DNA of 64,000 nucleotides from JAWKTM01 sp041399085 (GTDB taxonomy: Bacteria; Planctomycetota; Planctomycetia; Pirellulales; Pirellulaceae): assembly GCA_041399085.1 (NCBI GenBank), contig JAWKTM010000006.1:186001-250000 (forward strand), read 5' to 3'. Below the pieces are notes generated by a model, which did no database searches, had not been told where the DNA came from, and was given only the letters and a program-made list of their open reading frames with translations. How positions within the stretch are numbered: position 1 is the first letter of the stretch; every line of letters starts with the position of its first letter. Shown one piece after another: positions 45,972 to 55,020 of the stretch. The position numbers and the translations under genes are program-made.

Positions 45972-47513
45972 TTACGGTCGCACATCGTAGCAGAGCAGCA
46001 CTTCCTGGTCGCGCAGATACAACCGCCCGTCGGCGATCACTGGATGAGGCCAACTGGGGCCGTTGCCCGACGGGATCTTGAACGTGCTTTTCAACCGGTA
46101 TTCGTCGGGTGTCGCTTCGATCAACGCCATCACGCCGTTCTCGTAGCGGAAATACAAGTGACCGTCGGCACACAGAATCGCGGCCGAGCCGCTTCCCGGC
46201 CCACGCCCCGGACGCCAAACGTCGCGGCCCGATTTCCATTCAACACACAATGGAAAGCCGTTGTTATGTCCGTGACCCATGTAGACGTAGTCGCCGACGC
46301 GGATCATGCCGCCGTGATGGTTCTGTGTTTCGTTCGACGATTTGTAGTACACCTCGCGCATATTCACACCGCGCGGGCCGCCCGATAGTTCCAATAAAGC
46401 CGTCCCGCCATCGCCGTATCCGGTCGAGCAAAACACGAAGTTATCGACGACGATGGGCGTCGGGATATTGGCCGTGCCGTTCGCGATGGCTTCGTATCGC
46501 CACAACAACCGGCCGTCATTCGCCGCGACGCCGATTACGCCGCGCCCGACAAGCTGCACGTATTGCTTTACGCCGGCCGCATTGCTGATCACGATCGACG
46601 AGTAACCCGCGCCGTCTCCGCCGCGCGAGCCGCCGTTGGGCATCGGCGTGGTCCAGATCACTCGGCCCGTGGCCTTGTCCAGCGCGGCCATCATCGCTTG
46701 CTGGCCGCCAGGCGTGCAAATCAGCCGATCGCCATCAACCAACGGCGACTCGCTGAAGCCCCAACCCGACATCATGCGTCCGCCGAAGTCGTTAGCGAAG
46801 CTTTTCCGCCATAGCTCGCGGCCCGTCTTGGCATCGGCACAGAGCAAATCGCCCTCGAACGACAGGGCGTAGACGCGACCATCGCTGACGGTCGGCGAAC
46901 AGTTCGGGCCTTTCTCGCGGTTCGCGCGGCCGACCTCCGTTCGCCACAGCTCCGAACCGTCCTCGGTCTTTAGCGCGATCAAAGATTCGACGCCGTCTTG
47001 GCGACCCATCGTATAAATCACGCCATCGGCGATCGCGACGCTGCTATATCCGGTGCCGAGCCCGCTGACCTGCCAAACTTGGCGCGGGCCGTTCTCGGGC
47101 CATTCGCTCAGCAGACCGGTCTCCTGACAGACGCCGTCGCGATTCGCGCCGCGCCATGTCGGCCAGTCGCCGGTCGACTTCGACTTGCTTGTCGCGTCCG
47201 CACTCGGCTGATTCTCGCTCGCCCGCCGCCGTTGCTGGATCAGTTGCCTCAGCACCATCTGGTCAGCTCGGCTCAGTTTCGACAGCGGCACGGTGACTTC
47301 GCTATTGTCCTCGCGCCGCAGCAACACGCCGGCGTCTGTCATCCGCACGAACTCGGCGACCATCTTGTACTTGCCGGTCGAATCGGTCCAGGTCCGCGGG
47401 CCGTCCTCCGCTTCCTGCCCCACGCTGGCCGATGCTACCAGCAACGCCGCCAACATGATTATCGGGAACGCCGCAAGGCGGACGAAATATCGAATGCTGA
47501 CCGAAAGTCTCAC
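45972..47513 (-). CDS. SHD1 domain plus PQQ-like beta-propeller, exported
   Basis: About 513 residues from a GTG at 47511-47513, chosen because AGGAG (reverse strand, 47523-47527) is nine bases upstream and the signal peptide (YFVRLAAFPIIMLAALLVAS) starts cleanly. Residues about 40-95 are an SHD1-type domain (RTWTDSTGKYKMVAEFVRMT, REDNSEVTVPLSKLSRADQM) common in planctomycetes. Then come WPTWRGANRDGVCQETGLLS and propeller blades with Trp-containing motifs (ALKTEDGSELWRTEVG, CADAKTGRELWRKSFANDFG, ALDKATGRVIWTTPMPNGGS). The propeller resembles BamB or PQQ enzymes, but PQQ ligands cannot be confirmed by eye. It is probably periplasmic. Confidence 0.9.
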   Translation of the reverse strand: MRLSVSIRYFVRLAAFPIIMLAALLVASASVGQEAEDGPRTWTDSTGKYKMVAEFVRMTDAGVLLRREDNSEVTVPLSKLSRADQMVLRQLIQQRRRASENQPSADATSKSKSTGDWPTWRGANRDGVCQETGLLSEWPENGPRQVWQVSGLGTGYSSVAIADGVIYTMGRQDGVESLIALKTEDGSELWRTEVGRANREKGPNCSPTVSDGRVYALSFEGDLLCADAKTGRELWRKSFANDFGGRMMSGWGFSESPLVDGDRLICTPGGQQAMMAALDKATGRVIWTTPMPNGGSRGGDGAGYSSIVISNAAGVKQYVQLVGRGVIGVAANDGRLLWRYEAIANGTANIPTPIVVDNFVFCSTGYGDGGTALLELSGGPRGVNMREVYYKSSNETQNHHGGMIRVGDYVYMGHGHNNGFPLCVEWKSGRDVWRPGRGPGSGSAAILCADGHLYFRYENGVMALIEATPDEYRLKSTFKIPSGNGPSWPHPVIADGRLYLRDQEVLLCYDVRP

Positions 47514-47669
47514 GTCTCTGTACTCCTGAAAATCCATACGGAACTTGCATCGCCGCTGGGGGCTTCGCTGCGCTACGACAACAGGCACCCAAATTCCAAC
47601 CTAATTCCGACCTCAAGCAAACTAACTGAAATCTTGGTCGTCCAAACCACTATATTAACCGCACAGCGT

Positions 47670-47905
47670 CTCCGACCTCGCACACTTTTGAACTCGACTG
47701 GGCGCAGGTCTCCCGACCTCGCACACAGGCAGCTGGTCTCGCTACCTCGCACAATTGACCGCAGGTCTCCCGGCGGTCTGGGGAGACCTGCGGTCGGCGG
47801 TCACGGCGAGGTCGGGGAGACCTGCGGCCGACGCGGCGGTCTGGGGAGACCGCGGTCGGCGGTGGCGAGTCCGGAGACCTGCGTCGAGCCGCGGTCTTGG
47901 CGAGG
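47670..47905. repeat. Degenerate direct and inverted repeat block
   Basis: Within the 543 bp gap after 47513 there are three roughly 30 bp spaced copies of a unit like GCGCAGGTCTCCCGACCTCG-CACA (around 47671, 47702 and 47730). Inverted copies of CGAGGTCGGGGAGACCTGCG type follow at about 47807-47826 and, with variation, to 47905. The repeats interlock as palindromes, so long hairpins are possible. There is no ORF with coding character here. Confidence 0.7.
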
Positions 47906-48056
47906 TCGACCGCCGGCTGCGTGACCCGCGCCGACGCCCGCCAAATCTTTCACGTCCGCCCGACTTTAACGCCACATTATGTCACTGCTCGAATCGACCG
48001 ATCATTCGCGGACCGAAGCTTCGCCTTATCAACCGTCGCCGTTACCCATGTGGTGA

Positions 48057-49118
48057 ATGGCCATGTTCGTTACGGGCGTGTTGTTTCCCGCGGGAGCTAC
48101 TGGACTGGTCGCCAGCGGAACACGGCCGACGATCGATTCGCCTTGGCAGTCAGGCGAAGTGAAAGACTACGCAGTGCTGTTGATGCAGTTCCCGGCCATC
48201 GCTAGTTTCCTACCGCTATTTTTATTCAGCATGGCAAGTCTTACCGCATGGACTTTCCGACCTCGATCGGTCAAGTTTCTATGGGTTCGAGCGGGCATCT
48301 ATGCCGGCGTTCCGCTGGCCGTCCAGTTCCTCGTGCTGACCACGTTGACAACGGGCCTCGTCACTTATGCCGCTGCCCCCTTCGTCGCGATGCCGTGTGC
48401 GGTCTTGTTTTTTGGCGGCCGGTGGCTCATCCGCCGGATGCGACGATTCACGCTCTGGCATCTAATGCTCGGAATGACCGCTGCGCCGTTCTCGCCGGTG
48501 GTATCGCGTTGGCGGGGGCCGAACGGATCGCGCAGTACCTACCGTTGCCGATCATTGCCATCGCACCGGCGACGCCTTGCCTGAACGCGATCACTTATAT
48601 CTTGGCTGCTGTATTGGTGCTGCGTCAGGCGAGCTGGCTGCCGTACGCAGCGCGTTGAAAACGATCGCGGCGATCATCTCGCTCGCGGCGGCTTGGATCG
48701 CGGGCTGGAAAGTGGCCGTCGATCTGATGTTGGTGGAGTACTCGAAGCTGCCCACGACCGACCCGAACTGTTACGTCAGCAGGCGCGGCTCGCGCATGGG
48801 CATCGGCGGTTGGTCCGCTCCCGATCCATTGACGAACCTGCGGCCGGACCGATCCTGGTGAACGACCAGATGCGGCGATTGAAGTTTCTGGAGTTTGCCC
48901 TGCAAGCCGCGCATCCGCGAATCCATGGAAAAGTTCGTGGGGTTTACGATCGCCGGCCCGCGGTTGCCGCTGGCTGCCGAGCATCCGCGTACCTAGCTGA
49001 TGGCGCCTGCCTGTTGCTCAAGCCGCTGGAGTGGGTTGCCGAAATGCTTCGCATGGCGGCCAGCATTCCCGGTCTGAAGGTGGCGAAGCTTTACAGCGGT
49101 CCGCAGCGGTTTTCGTAG
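48057..49118 (+). pseudogene. Broken membrane-protein gene, at least three frameshifts
   Basis: Hydrophobic coding stretches continue each other in different frames. Frame one runs from 48057 (MAMFVTGVLFPAGATGLVAS, FLPLFLFSMASLTAWTF, GIYAGVPLAVQFLVLTTLTT) to RRFTLWHLMLGMT near 48480. A second frame continues AVLAGGIALAGAERIAQYLP to TYILAAVLVLRQASWL near 48645. A third has LKTIAAIISLAAAWIAGWKV to TTDPNCYV near 48775. A last one has NDQMRRLKFLEFALQAAHPR and LLLKPLEWVAEMLRMA up to 49118. Together this is a protein of about 350 residues with around six membrane helices and a C-terminal tail. No named family is recognised. Either the gene has decayed or the sequence has indel errors here. Confidence 0.75.
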
Positions 49119-49191
49119 AACTCGCGTCCACTCGGGGGCGTGGTTACGATGGGGCGGAAGCTTCGTTACTCCTGCCTGAGCCGAAAAAAAC

Positions 49192-52100
49192 ATGATGTTG
49201 TCGCGCTGGATGATGCTGATCTTGTTGTTCGTTGCGAGCTCGTTGCCACTGGCCGCGAGCGGACAAGACGACGATGACGAACCCGAATTGAACAGCGGTT
49301 TGCTTGCGCAGTACAGCAATCAAAGCGGGCAATCGGCGGAGCGAATCGATTCGCAAATTGCCTTCGATTGGGACAAGTCCGCGCCGGACGAACGAATCGC
49401 GGCCGGACCGTTCACGGCCCGGTGCGGGATGCTAATGTCCCAGGCCCGTGGCGAGTACCGGTTGTTCGCCCACGCGTCGGGAACCGTGCGGATCGAGCTG
49501 GCCGGGCAAGCGATTCTGAACTCCCGCAGCGACGAGCCGGCTTGGCATGCGTCCGAGCCGATTCAGATTCCTTTCGACTGGCATCCGATCGAAATCGAAT
49601 ACCTCAGCGGCGGCGAGTCGGCGCAGTTGGCTCTGTTCTGGTCCGGGCCGAATTTTGCATTGGAACCGATCAGCGACCGAAACTGGTTCCACGAACCGGC
49701 CGAGTCGAACCGAGCGGAATTTGAACGCGGCCGACAGTTGGCTGGAGCGCTTCGCTGCGAAGCGTGTCATCAGGCCGCGACGAAAGCCCAGCCAGGGCCG
49801 TCGCTGGAACGTTTGACCGGGCGCCGTCCGTCGCGAGTGGCTAATGGATTGGCTGACATCCATGCCCGAATCGGAAACTCAGTTGGCCACTCCCGCCGGA
49901 TGCCACACTTCGCATTCACGGCGGACGAAGCCAACGACGTGGCCAACTATTTGCTGTCCGCCGAGCCGGTCGATCTTCGTATGCCCGCGGCGGAGGATGC
50001 GAACGCGAAGCCGTCGCCCAAAGCGAACAACAAGAATCAGCCGGCTGACGAGCCGCCGTCGGGCGAGCGGATTGTTCTTGACGCTCGGCTGCCTTGCCTG
50101 TCATCCGCACGGCCAAGAGGTTCCGCCAGCTTGTTCGGCGGGAACAGCTTGACTCACGCTGGCGACAAGCGGCCGGCGGATTACTTCGCCAAATGGTTGG
50201 CGGAGCCAGCGTCGTTGAACGCACAACACCGCATGCCCGTATTCGATTTGTCGGCCGCCGAGCGAACGGCGCTGGCCGAGTGGCTGGCCAAACAAACACG
50301 GGGCCGTGTGGATCAGTCGGGAGAACCTTCGAATGCGGACGCTCCGCCAGCGAACCGGGACGCTTCGGTCGAGGCCAGCATCGAACGCGGCCGCAAATTG
50401 ACGCTAGACTCCGGCTGCCAAGCGTGTCACCAAATGCCGACCGGCGAGAAAGACAACGTCGCTCCTAGCACGCCGCGCCTTGGCAAACTTTCAACGGACA
50501 GTCGCTGGGAGCGAGCTTGCAGTGCGGCGGACTTCGACGCGGCCCGTCCGGCGGCGCGTCGTCAGCCGATCTATCAACTGGCCGACGCGGATCGAGCGGC
50601 GCTGCAACACTACTTTGCCCAACGGCTCGATACGACGCCTGAGCCTTCGCAATCGCAAGCGGGACGGCAGTTGTTCGTCGAGCTGAACTGTGTGCAATGT
50701 CACGCTCGGGGCGCCGATCCGGGACTCGCCGAATCACTGCCGGAGCTCGTCAAGCTGCATGGCGAATTGGAATCGTGGCTGCCGGCCATGACACCGCCTT
50801 CGTTGAACAGCGTGGGCGACAAGCTGCGGGACGAAGCGTTGATCGCCGCCGTTCGCCGTGAGAAGAACCATCGGCCATATCTGCTGGCCCGCATGCCGCG
50901 TTTTCCGTTGAACGAGTCACAACTCGCCCAGTTGGTCGACTACTTCGTCGCCGAAGATCGCATTCCCGACACGGGAGACCTGCCGCCGAACGTCGTCGTT
51001 CGATCGAATCCCGCTGCCGAATTGGACGACGCCGTCACGCGCGTTGCTGGGGCTCGGCTGGTCACGCCCGATGGTTTCGGCTGTACGAGCTGTCATCGAG
51101 TCGGCACGGTCGAACCGCCGCCCGGTCCGCTGGCCGCGCGTGGCCCCACGTTGTCGATGCTCGGCCAGCGAATTCGGCGGCCCTGGTACGACCGCTGGGT
51201 TCGCAACCCAGCTCGCATCGTGCCGCGAATGGAAATGCCTTCGGTTCAGTTGCCGGTGCACGGCGTGTTGAATGATGATCTGCCGACTCAGTTGGCCGCG
51301 GTTTGGCAAGTGCTGAATCAACCGGGTTTCGAGCCACCCGCGCCGAACGCTCTGCGTGTCGCTCGGCGCAGTGGCGTGCGCGACCGCGGCGAGCCGGCTT
51401 TGCTGTTGACCGATGTGCTGCGAGTCGGTGAAGCGCGGCAACTCAAGCCGGCGCTCGTCGGTTTGCCGAATCGACATAACGTGCTGATCGACCTGGAGTC
51501 GGGCCGGATGGTCGATTGGTGGATTGGCGACGCCGCTCGTCAGCGGACTGAAGGCAAGACGTGGTTTTGGGAAGTCGGCGGCACGTCGATCGGAGCACTG
51601 CAGCCAGCCGAACATGAATTGTCGTTGCGCGACGCGGCAGGCCGACGTTGGCAGCCGATCCAAGTCGGTCAGTTCGTAACCGAACTCGACGATTGGCAGC
51701 ATCAGCCCGATGGCGGAATTGCGTTTTCGCATCGGATGACGTTTTCGCCCGAACCTGACTCGGAGTCGACCGTGACGCTGCTGGTTCGGCAAACGATTTC
51801 GCCGATTTGGAGTGACTCAGCAGGAGCTTCGGGCTCCCTTTCGGGATGGCGGCGGGAGGTGCGCGTGGAGCGGCTGCCGGGCGGGTTCACCGTGATGTTC
51901 GATGCGATCACGGCGAAAGACGCGGACAGCGCGGCGAGCCCCGAATCACGGGCGGCCTCGAATTCGATTGGCGACGACGGCCGCCGTGTAGTGTTATTCG
52001 TTGATCAACGGGCGACTATGCGATTGACCGAGCCCGCCAACGCCGCTTGGCGCGCCGACGGCGACCGAGTGTTTGCGGAGTTCGCCAAGTCGGATGCCTC

Positions 52101-53613
52101 GACTGGCACGGCGACGAATGATTCCGAGTCGCCGCGGTTGGTCGTCGAGTACCTTACGCGACTGCCGGTCGATCAATTTCTCCTCGAAACGCCCTCGTTC
52201 CCGCCGCCGCCAGTCGCGGAGTTGAACGTCGTGCCGGGCTACGAAGCGGTTCGGTTGCCGCTGGCCGAGGAGCTGATGCCGACCGCGTTGGCTTGGCGGC
52301 CAAACGGAGATATCGCGATTGCGTCGCTGAAAGGCCGAGCTTGGATTGCCCGCGACTCCGATGGCGACGGGTTAGAAGACACGGCCACGCCGGTCGGTGA
52401 TGAGTTGGCGGCTCCGTATGGCATCGCGGCTGGCGACAACTACATCGACGTGCTGAACAAATACGCTTTGTTGCGGCTGCACGACGCGGATGGCGATGGG
52501 CGGTACGAGCGAACGGAAACGCTGGCTTCCGGCTGGGGCCACACGACCGACTATCACGACTGGGCGGTTGGTTTATCGAGCGACGGGGCGGGCGGCTATT
52601 TCGCGGCATTCCCTTGTCAGCAAGACAAACGCAGCGAAGCGGCCGCGCGGCTGCGTGGCACGGTCGTGCGGATGTCGCCTCGCACTCCGTCGCTAGACAA
52701 TCCGCATCGGTTCGGCGTCGAACCGGTCAGCGCCGGGCATCGTTTTCCGATGGGATTGGCTCGCAATCGAGCGGGCGATTTGTTCGTGACCGATAACCAA
52801 GGCAACTACAACCCGTTCAACGAGCTGAACCACGTGCGGCCCGGCGCTCGCTACGGTTTCATCAACGCCCTGGAACGTCGCCCCGACTTCCGCCCGCCGT
52901 TGACGCCGCCGGCCGTGAACATTCCGCATCCTTGGACACGCAGCGTGAACGGCATCTGTTTTCTGGAGACGCCCGAGACGATTCGCCAGCGTGAACGACG
53001 CGATCTGTTTGGTCCGTTTGAAGGGCACTTGATCGGCTGCGAGTACGATACTCGGCGACTAATTCGGATCAGTTTGCAGCAAGTCGGCGATCAGATTCAG
53101 GGGGCCGCCTATCCGTTTAGCTACGATCAACCGCGAGACGGCGAGCCGCTGCTCGGGCCGCTTTGTTGTGCCGTCGCGCCGGACGGCGATTTATACATCG
53201 GCAACATTCGCGACAGCGGCTGGGGCGGCGCGAACAACATCGGCACGCTAACTCGGCTGCGTCCGCGAGCCGACGAACTGCCGCCGGGCATTGCGGAAGT
53301 GAGGGCCCGGCCAGACGGATTCGAAGTCCGTTTCACTCGCCCGGTCGATGCGGCGCGAGCTGCTGACGCGGCGAACTATACGCTGTCGTCGTACACGCGT
53401 GTTTCCACGCCGGCGTATGGAGGACCGGACGTCGACGGGCGAAAGGAAACGATCACGGCGATCGAGGTGGCGGACGACGGTCGATCAGCGCGGCTGCGGC
53501 TGAAGGAGTTGCGCTCGGGCTTCGTCTACGAACTACACGTGAAGCCGCTTGTTGACTCCGCCGAGTTCTTCCCGGACGAGGCGCACTATTCGCTGAACGT
53601 CATTCCGCAGTAG
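49192..53613 (+). CDS. Giant exported multiheme protein: PA14-like, cytochrome c and sorbosone-dehydrogenase-like propeller
   Basis: 1473 residues with a signal peptide (WMMLILLFVASSLPLAASG). Residues about 35-165 resemble a PA14/GLEYA-type sugar-binding domain (SGLLAQYSN, GEYRLFAHASGTVRIELAGQ). Cytochrome c sites follow: CEACH at 189-193, CQACH at 409-413, CVQCH at 500-504 and CTSCH at 631-635. Around 291-313 the frame reads ERIVLDARLPCLSS, but a +1 reading of the same bases gives GCLACHPHG, so a fifth site appears lost to paired indels. A beta-rich middle leads into a propeller from about residue 1010 (GYEAVRLPLAEELMPTALAW, DSDGDGLEDT, ALLRLHDADGDGRYER, GARYGFINALERR) like putative membrane-bound dehydrogenases and glucose/sorbosone dehydrogenases. 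A sugar-oxidising electron-transfer role is inferred. Confidence 0.88.
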   Translation: MMLSRWMMLILLFVASSLPLAASGQDDDDEPELNSGLLAQYSNQSGQSAERIDSQIAFDWDKSAPDERIAAGPFTARCGMLMSQARGEYRLFAHASGTVRIELAGQAILNSRSDEPAWHASEPIQIPFDWHPIEIEYLSGGESAQLALFWSGPNFALEPISDRNWFHEPAESNRAEFERGRQLAGALRCEACHQAATKAQPGPSLERLTGRRPSRVANGLADIHARIGNSVGHSRRMPHFAFTADEANDVANYLLSAEPVDLRMPAAEDANAKPSPKANNKNQPADEPPSGERIVLDARLPCLSSARPRGSASLFGGNSLTHAGDKRPADYFAKWLAEPASLNAQHRMPVFDLSAAERTALAEWLAKQTRGRVDQSGEPSNADAPPANRDASVEASIERGRKLTLDSGCQACHQMPTGEKDNVAPSTPRLGKLSTDSRWERACSAADFDAARPAARRQPIYQLADADRAALQHYFAQRLDTTPEPSQSQAGRQLFVELNCVQCHARGADPGLAESLPELVKLHGELESWLPAMTPPSLNSVGDKLRDEALIAAVRREKNHRPYLLARMPRFPLNESQLAQLVDYFVAEDRIPDTGDLPPNVVVRSNPAAELDDAVTRVAGARLVTPDGFGCTSCHRVGTVEPPPGPLAARGPTLSMLGQRIRRPWYDRWVRNPARIVPRMEMPSVQLPVHGVLNDDLPTQLAAVWQVLNQPGFEPPAPNALRVARRSGVRDRGEPALLLTDVLRVGEARQLKPALVGLPNRHNVLIDLESGRMVDWWIGDAARQRTEGKTWFWEVGGTSIGALQPAEHELSLRDAAGRRWQPIQVGQFVTELDDWQHQPDGGIAFSHRMTFSPEPDSESTVTLLVRQTISPIWSDSAGASGSLSGWRREVRVERLPGGFTVMFDAITAKDADSAASPESRAASNSIGDDGRRVVLFVDQRATMRLTEPANAAWRADGDRVFAEFAKSDASTGTATNDSESPRLVVEYLTRLPVDQFLLETPSFPPPPVAELNVVPGYEAVRLPLAEELMPTALAWRPNGDIAIASLKGRAWIARDSDGDGLEDTATPVGDELAAPYGIAAGDNYIDVLNKYALLRLHDADGDGRYERTETLASGWGHTTDYHDWAVGLSSDGAGGYFAAFPCQQDKRSEAAARLRGTVVRMSPRTPSLDNPHRFGVEPVSAGHRFPMGLARNRAGDLFVTDNQGNYNPFNELNHVRPGARYGFINALERRPDFRPPLTPPAVNIPHPWTRSVNGICFLETPETIRQRERRDLFGPFEGHLIGCEYDTRRLIRISLQQVGDQIQGAAYPFSYDQPRDGEPLLGPLCCAVAPDGDLYIGNIRDSGWGGANNIGTLTRLRPRADELPPGIAEVRARPDGFEVRFTRPVDAARAADAANYTLSSYTRVSTPAYGGPDVDGRKETITAIEVADDGRSARLRLKELRSGFVYELHVKPLVDSAEFFPDEAHYSLNVIPQ

Positions 53614-53688
53614 GTTGTTCCGAACGCACGGCCGGCGCCAGACGCCCCGAATGCGTGTAAGCCGCGCCGACGCACGTTGTTAGACGAC

Positions 53689-55020
53689 TTATCCACGATC
53701 GACGGTTAGTCGGAGAAAATGCGTCGCGCAGCTAATGCATGGATCGTAGTTGCGGATCAGATGCTCGCAGCGACGCGTGGCTTCGTCGTCCTCGAAATGC
53801 AGCACGCTGGGGACGAAGTGCAACAAGTCGTCCTCGATTTGACCTTGGTTCTGCGAGGTCGGCGGCACGATCTTCGATTCGGCGATCAGTCCGTCGTCGC
53901 CGATGCGATAGCGGTGATAGATCAGGCCGCGCGGAGCTTCCGTCGCATGACAGCCTTCACCGGCCCGCGGCGTGAACTCGATGCGGCTGACGGCCGGTTC
54001 GGCCGAATAATCTCGGACGATCTGGATCGCCTCTTCGAACGCCGCAACCACTTCGATGCCACGCGCCACGATGCTGTGGAAATTGTTGCCCGAAGGCCAA
54101 TTGATGCCGCACGACTCGGCGGCCTGGCGAGCTTGCGGCGGCAATTGCTCCAGACACAAAGCGATCCGAGCGAGCGGACCAACTAGATAATTCGCTCCGC
54201 AGTTTTCGTTCGACGTGTCTGGCTCATTCGGCGACGCGAGCAACACGCTATGCAACGCCGTGCTTTGCGGCCGATGGCGTTCGGCAAAATGTTGTTCGTA
54301 TTGCTCGACCGGAATGTCCAATCCGTTGGAGGCCACGACGTGACCGTCGTTCATCGGATATTCGTCGGCGTGGCGGAGCGAAACGAACGTATACGGTTGC
54401 TCGAACGGCGGGAAGTCGAAACTGGCAACCAGCCGCACGGTCTCCAGCGCCGCCCCCAGCCCCCATTCCAAATCGGGCAGCAGAGCTTTCAACGCTTTCA
54501 GCCGCGGCGCTCGATAGAAACCGCCGACCGTCACATTGATCGGATGGATCGCGCGGCCGCCCAGAATTTCCAGCAACTCGTTGCCGATCTTTTTCATTCG
54601 CAAGCCGCGTTCGACCACTTCGCGGTGATCGGCCACCATGCTGAGGCCGCTTTCGTAGCCAAGAAAATCGGGCGCGTGCAGCAAGTGCATGTGCAACGCG
54701 TGGCTTTCGATCCACTCGCCGCAATACAACAGTCGCCTCAGCCGACGGATTTCGGGAGTGACCGTCAGGCCCAATGCTTTCTCCAACGCGTGGCAGGAAC
54801 TCATCTGATAAGCGACCGGGCAGATGCCGCAAATGCGAGCCGTGATGTCCGGCACTTCGCGGATCTCGCGGCCGCGCAGAAAGCTCTCGAAAAACCGGGG
54901 CGGTTCGTAAATGTTCAGCTCGACGTGGCTGACGCGATCGCCCTCGATTCGCACATACAGCCGGCCTTCGCCTTCCACACGCGTGAGCGCCTTGACTTCC
55001 AACTGCCGCGTTTGAGTCAT
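53689..55020 (-). CDS. hydA: [NiFe] hydrogenase large (alpha) subunit, group 3b type
   Basis: 443 residues. The NiFe site is intact: Cys64 and Cys67 in ITARICGICPVAYQMSSCHA, and Cys428 and Cys431 in NYDPCISCATHFLRLTVDRG. The nine residues after His434 are the C-terminal extension normally removed by a maturation endopeptidase, none of which is in the window. Other family motifs are KALTRVEGEGRLYVRIEGD and RAIHPINVTVGGFYRAPRLK. It is the last gene of a four-subunit operon, overlapping the small-subunit gene by four bases (ATGA type). With the gene set here it matches the cytoplasmic NAD(P)-linked group 3b sulfhydrogenase type rather than HoxH (3d), which would come with HoxFU. Confidence 0.95.
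   Translation of the reverse strand: MTQTRQLEVKALTRVEGEGRLYVRIEGDRVSHVELNIYEPPRFFESFLRGREIREVPDITARICGICPVAYQMSSCHALEKALGLTVTPEIRRLRRLLYCGEWIESHALHMHLLHAPDFLGYESGLSMVADHREVVERGLRMKKIGNELLEILGGRAIHPINVTVGGFYRAPRLKALKALLPDLEWGLGAALETVRLVASFDFPPFEQPYTFVSLRHADEYPMNDGHVVASNGLDIPVEQYEQHFAERHRPQSTALHSVLLASPNEPDTSNENCGANYLVGPLARIALCLEQLPPQARQAAESCGINWPSGNNFHSIVARGIEVVAAFEEAIQIVRDYSAEPAVSRIEFTPRAGEGCHATEAPRGLIYHRYRIGDDGLIAESKIVPPTSQNQGQIEDDLLHFVPSVLHFEDDEATRRCEHLIRNYDPCISCATHFLRLTVDRG

Noticed and set aside
47670..47760. Three similar units at about 30 bp spacing, which could suggest a CRISPR array
   Set aside because: Units are degenerate, no spacers of constant length lie between them, the unit is palindromic with inverted copies following, and no cas gene is near.
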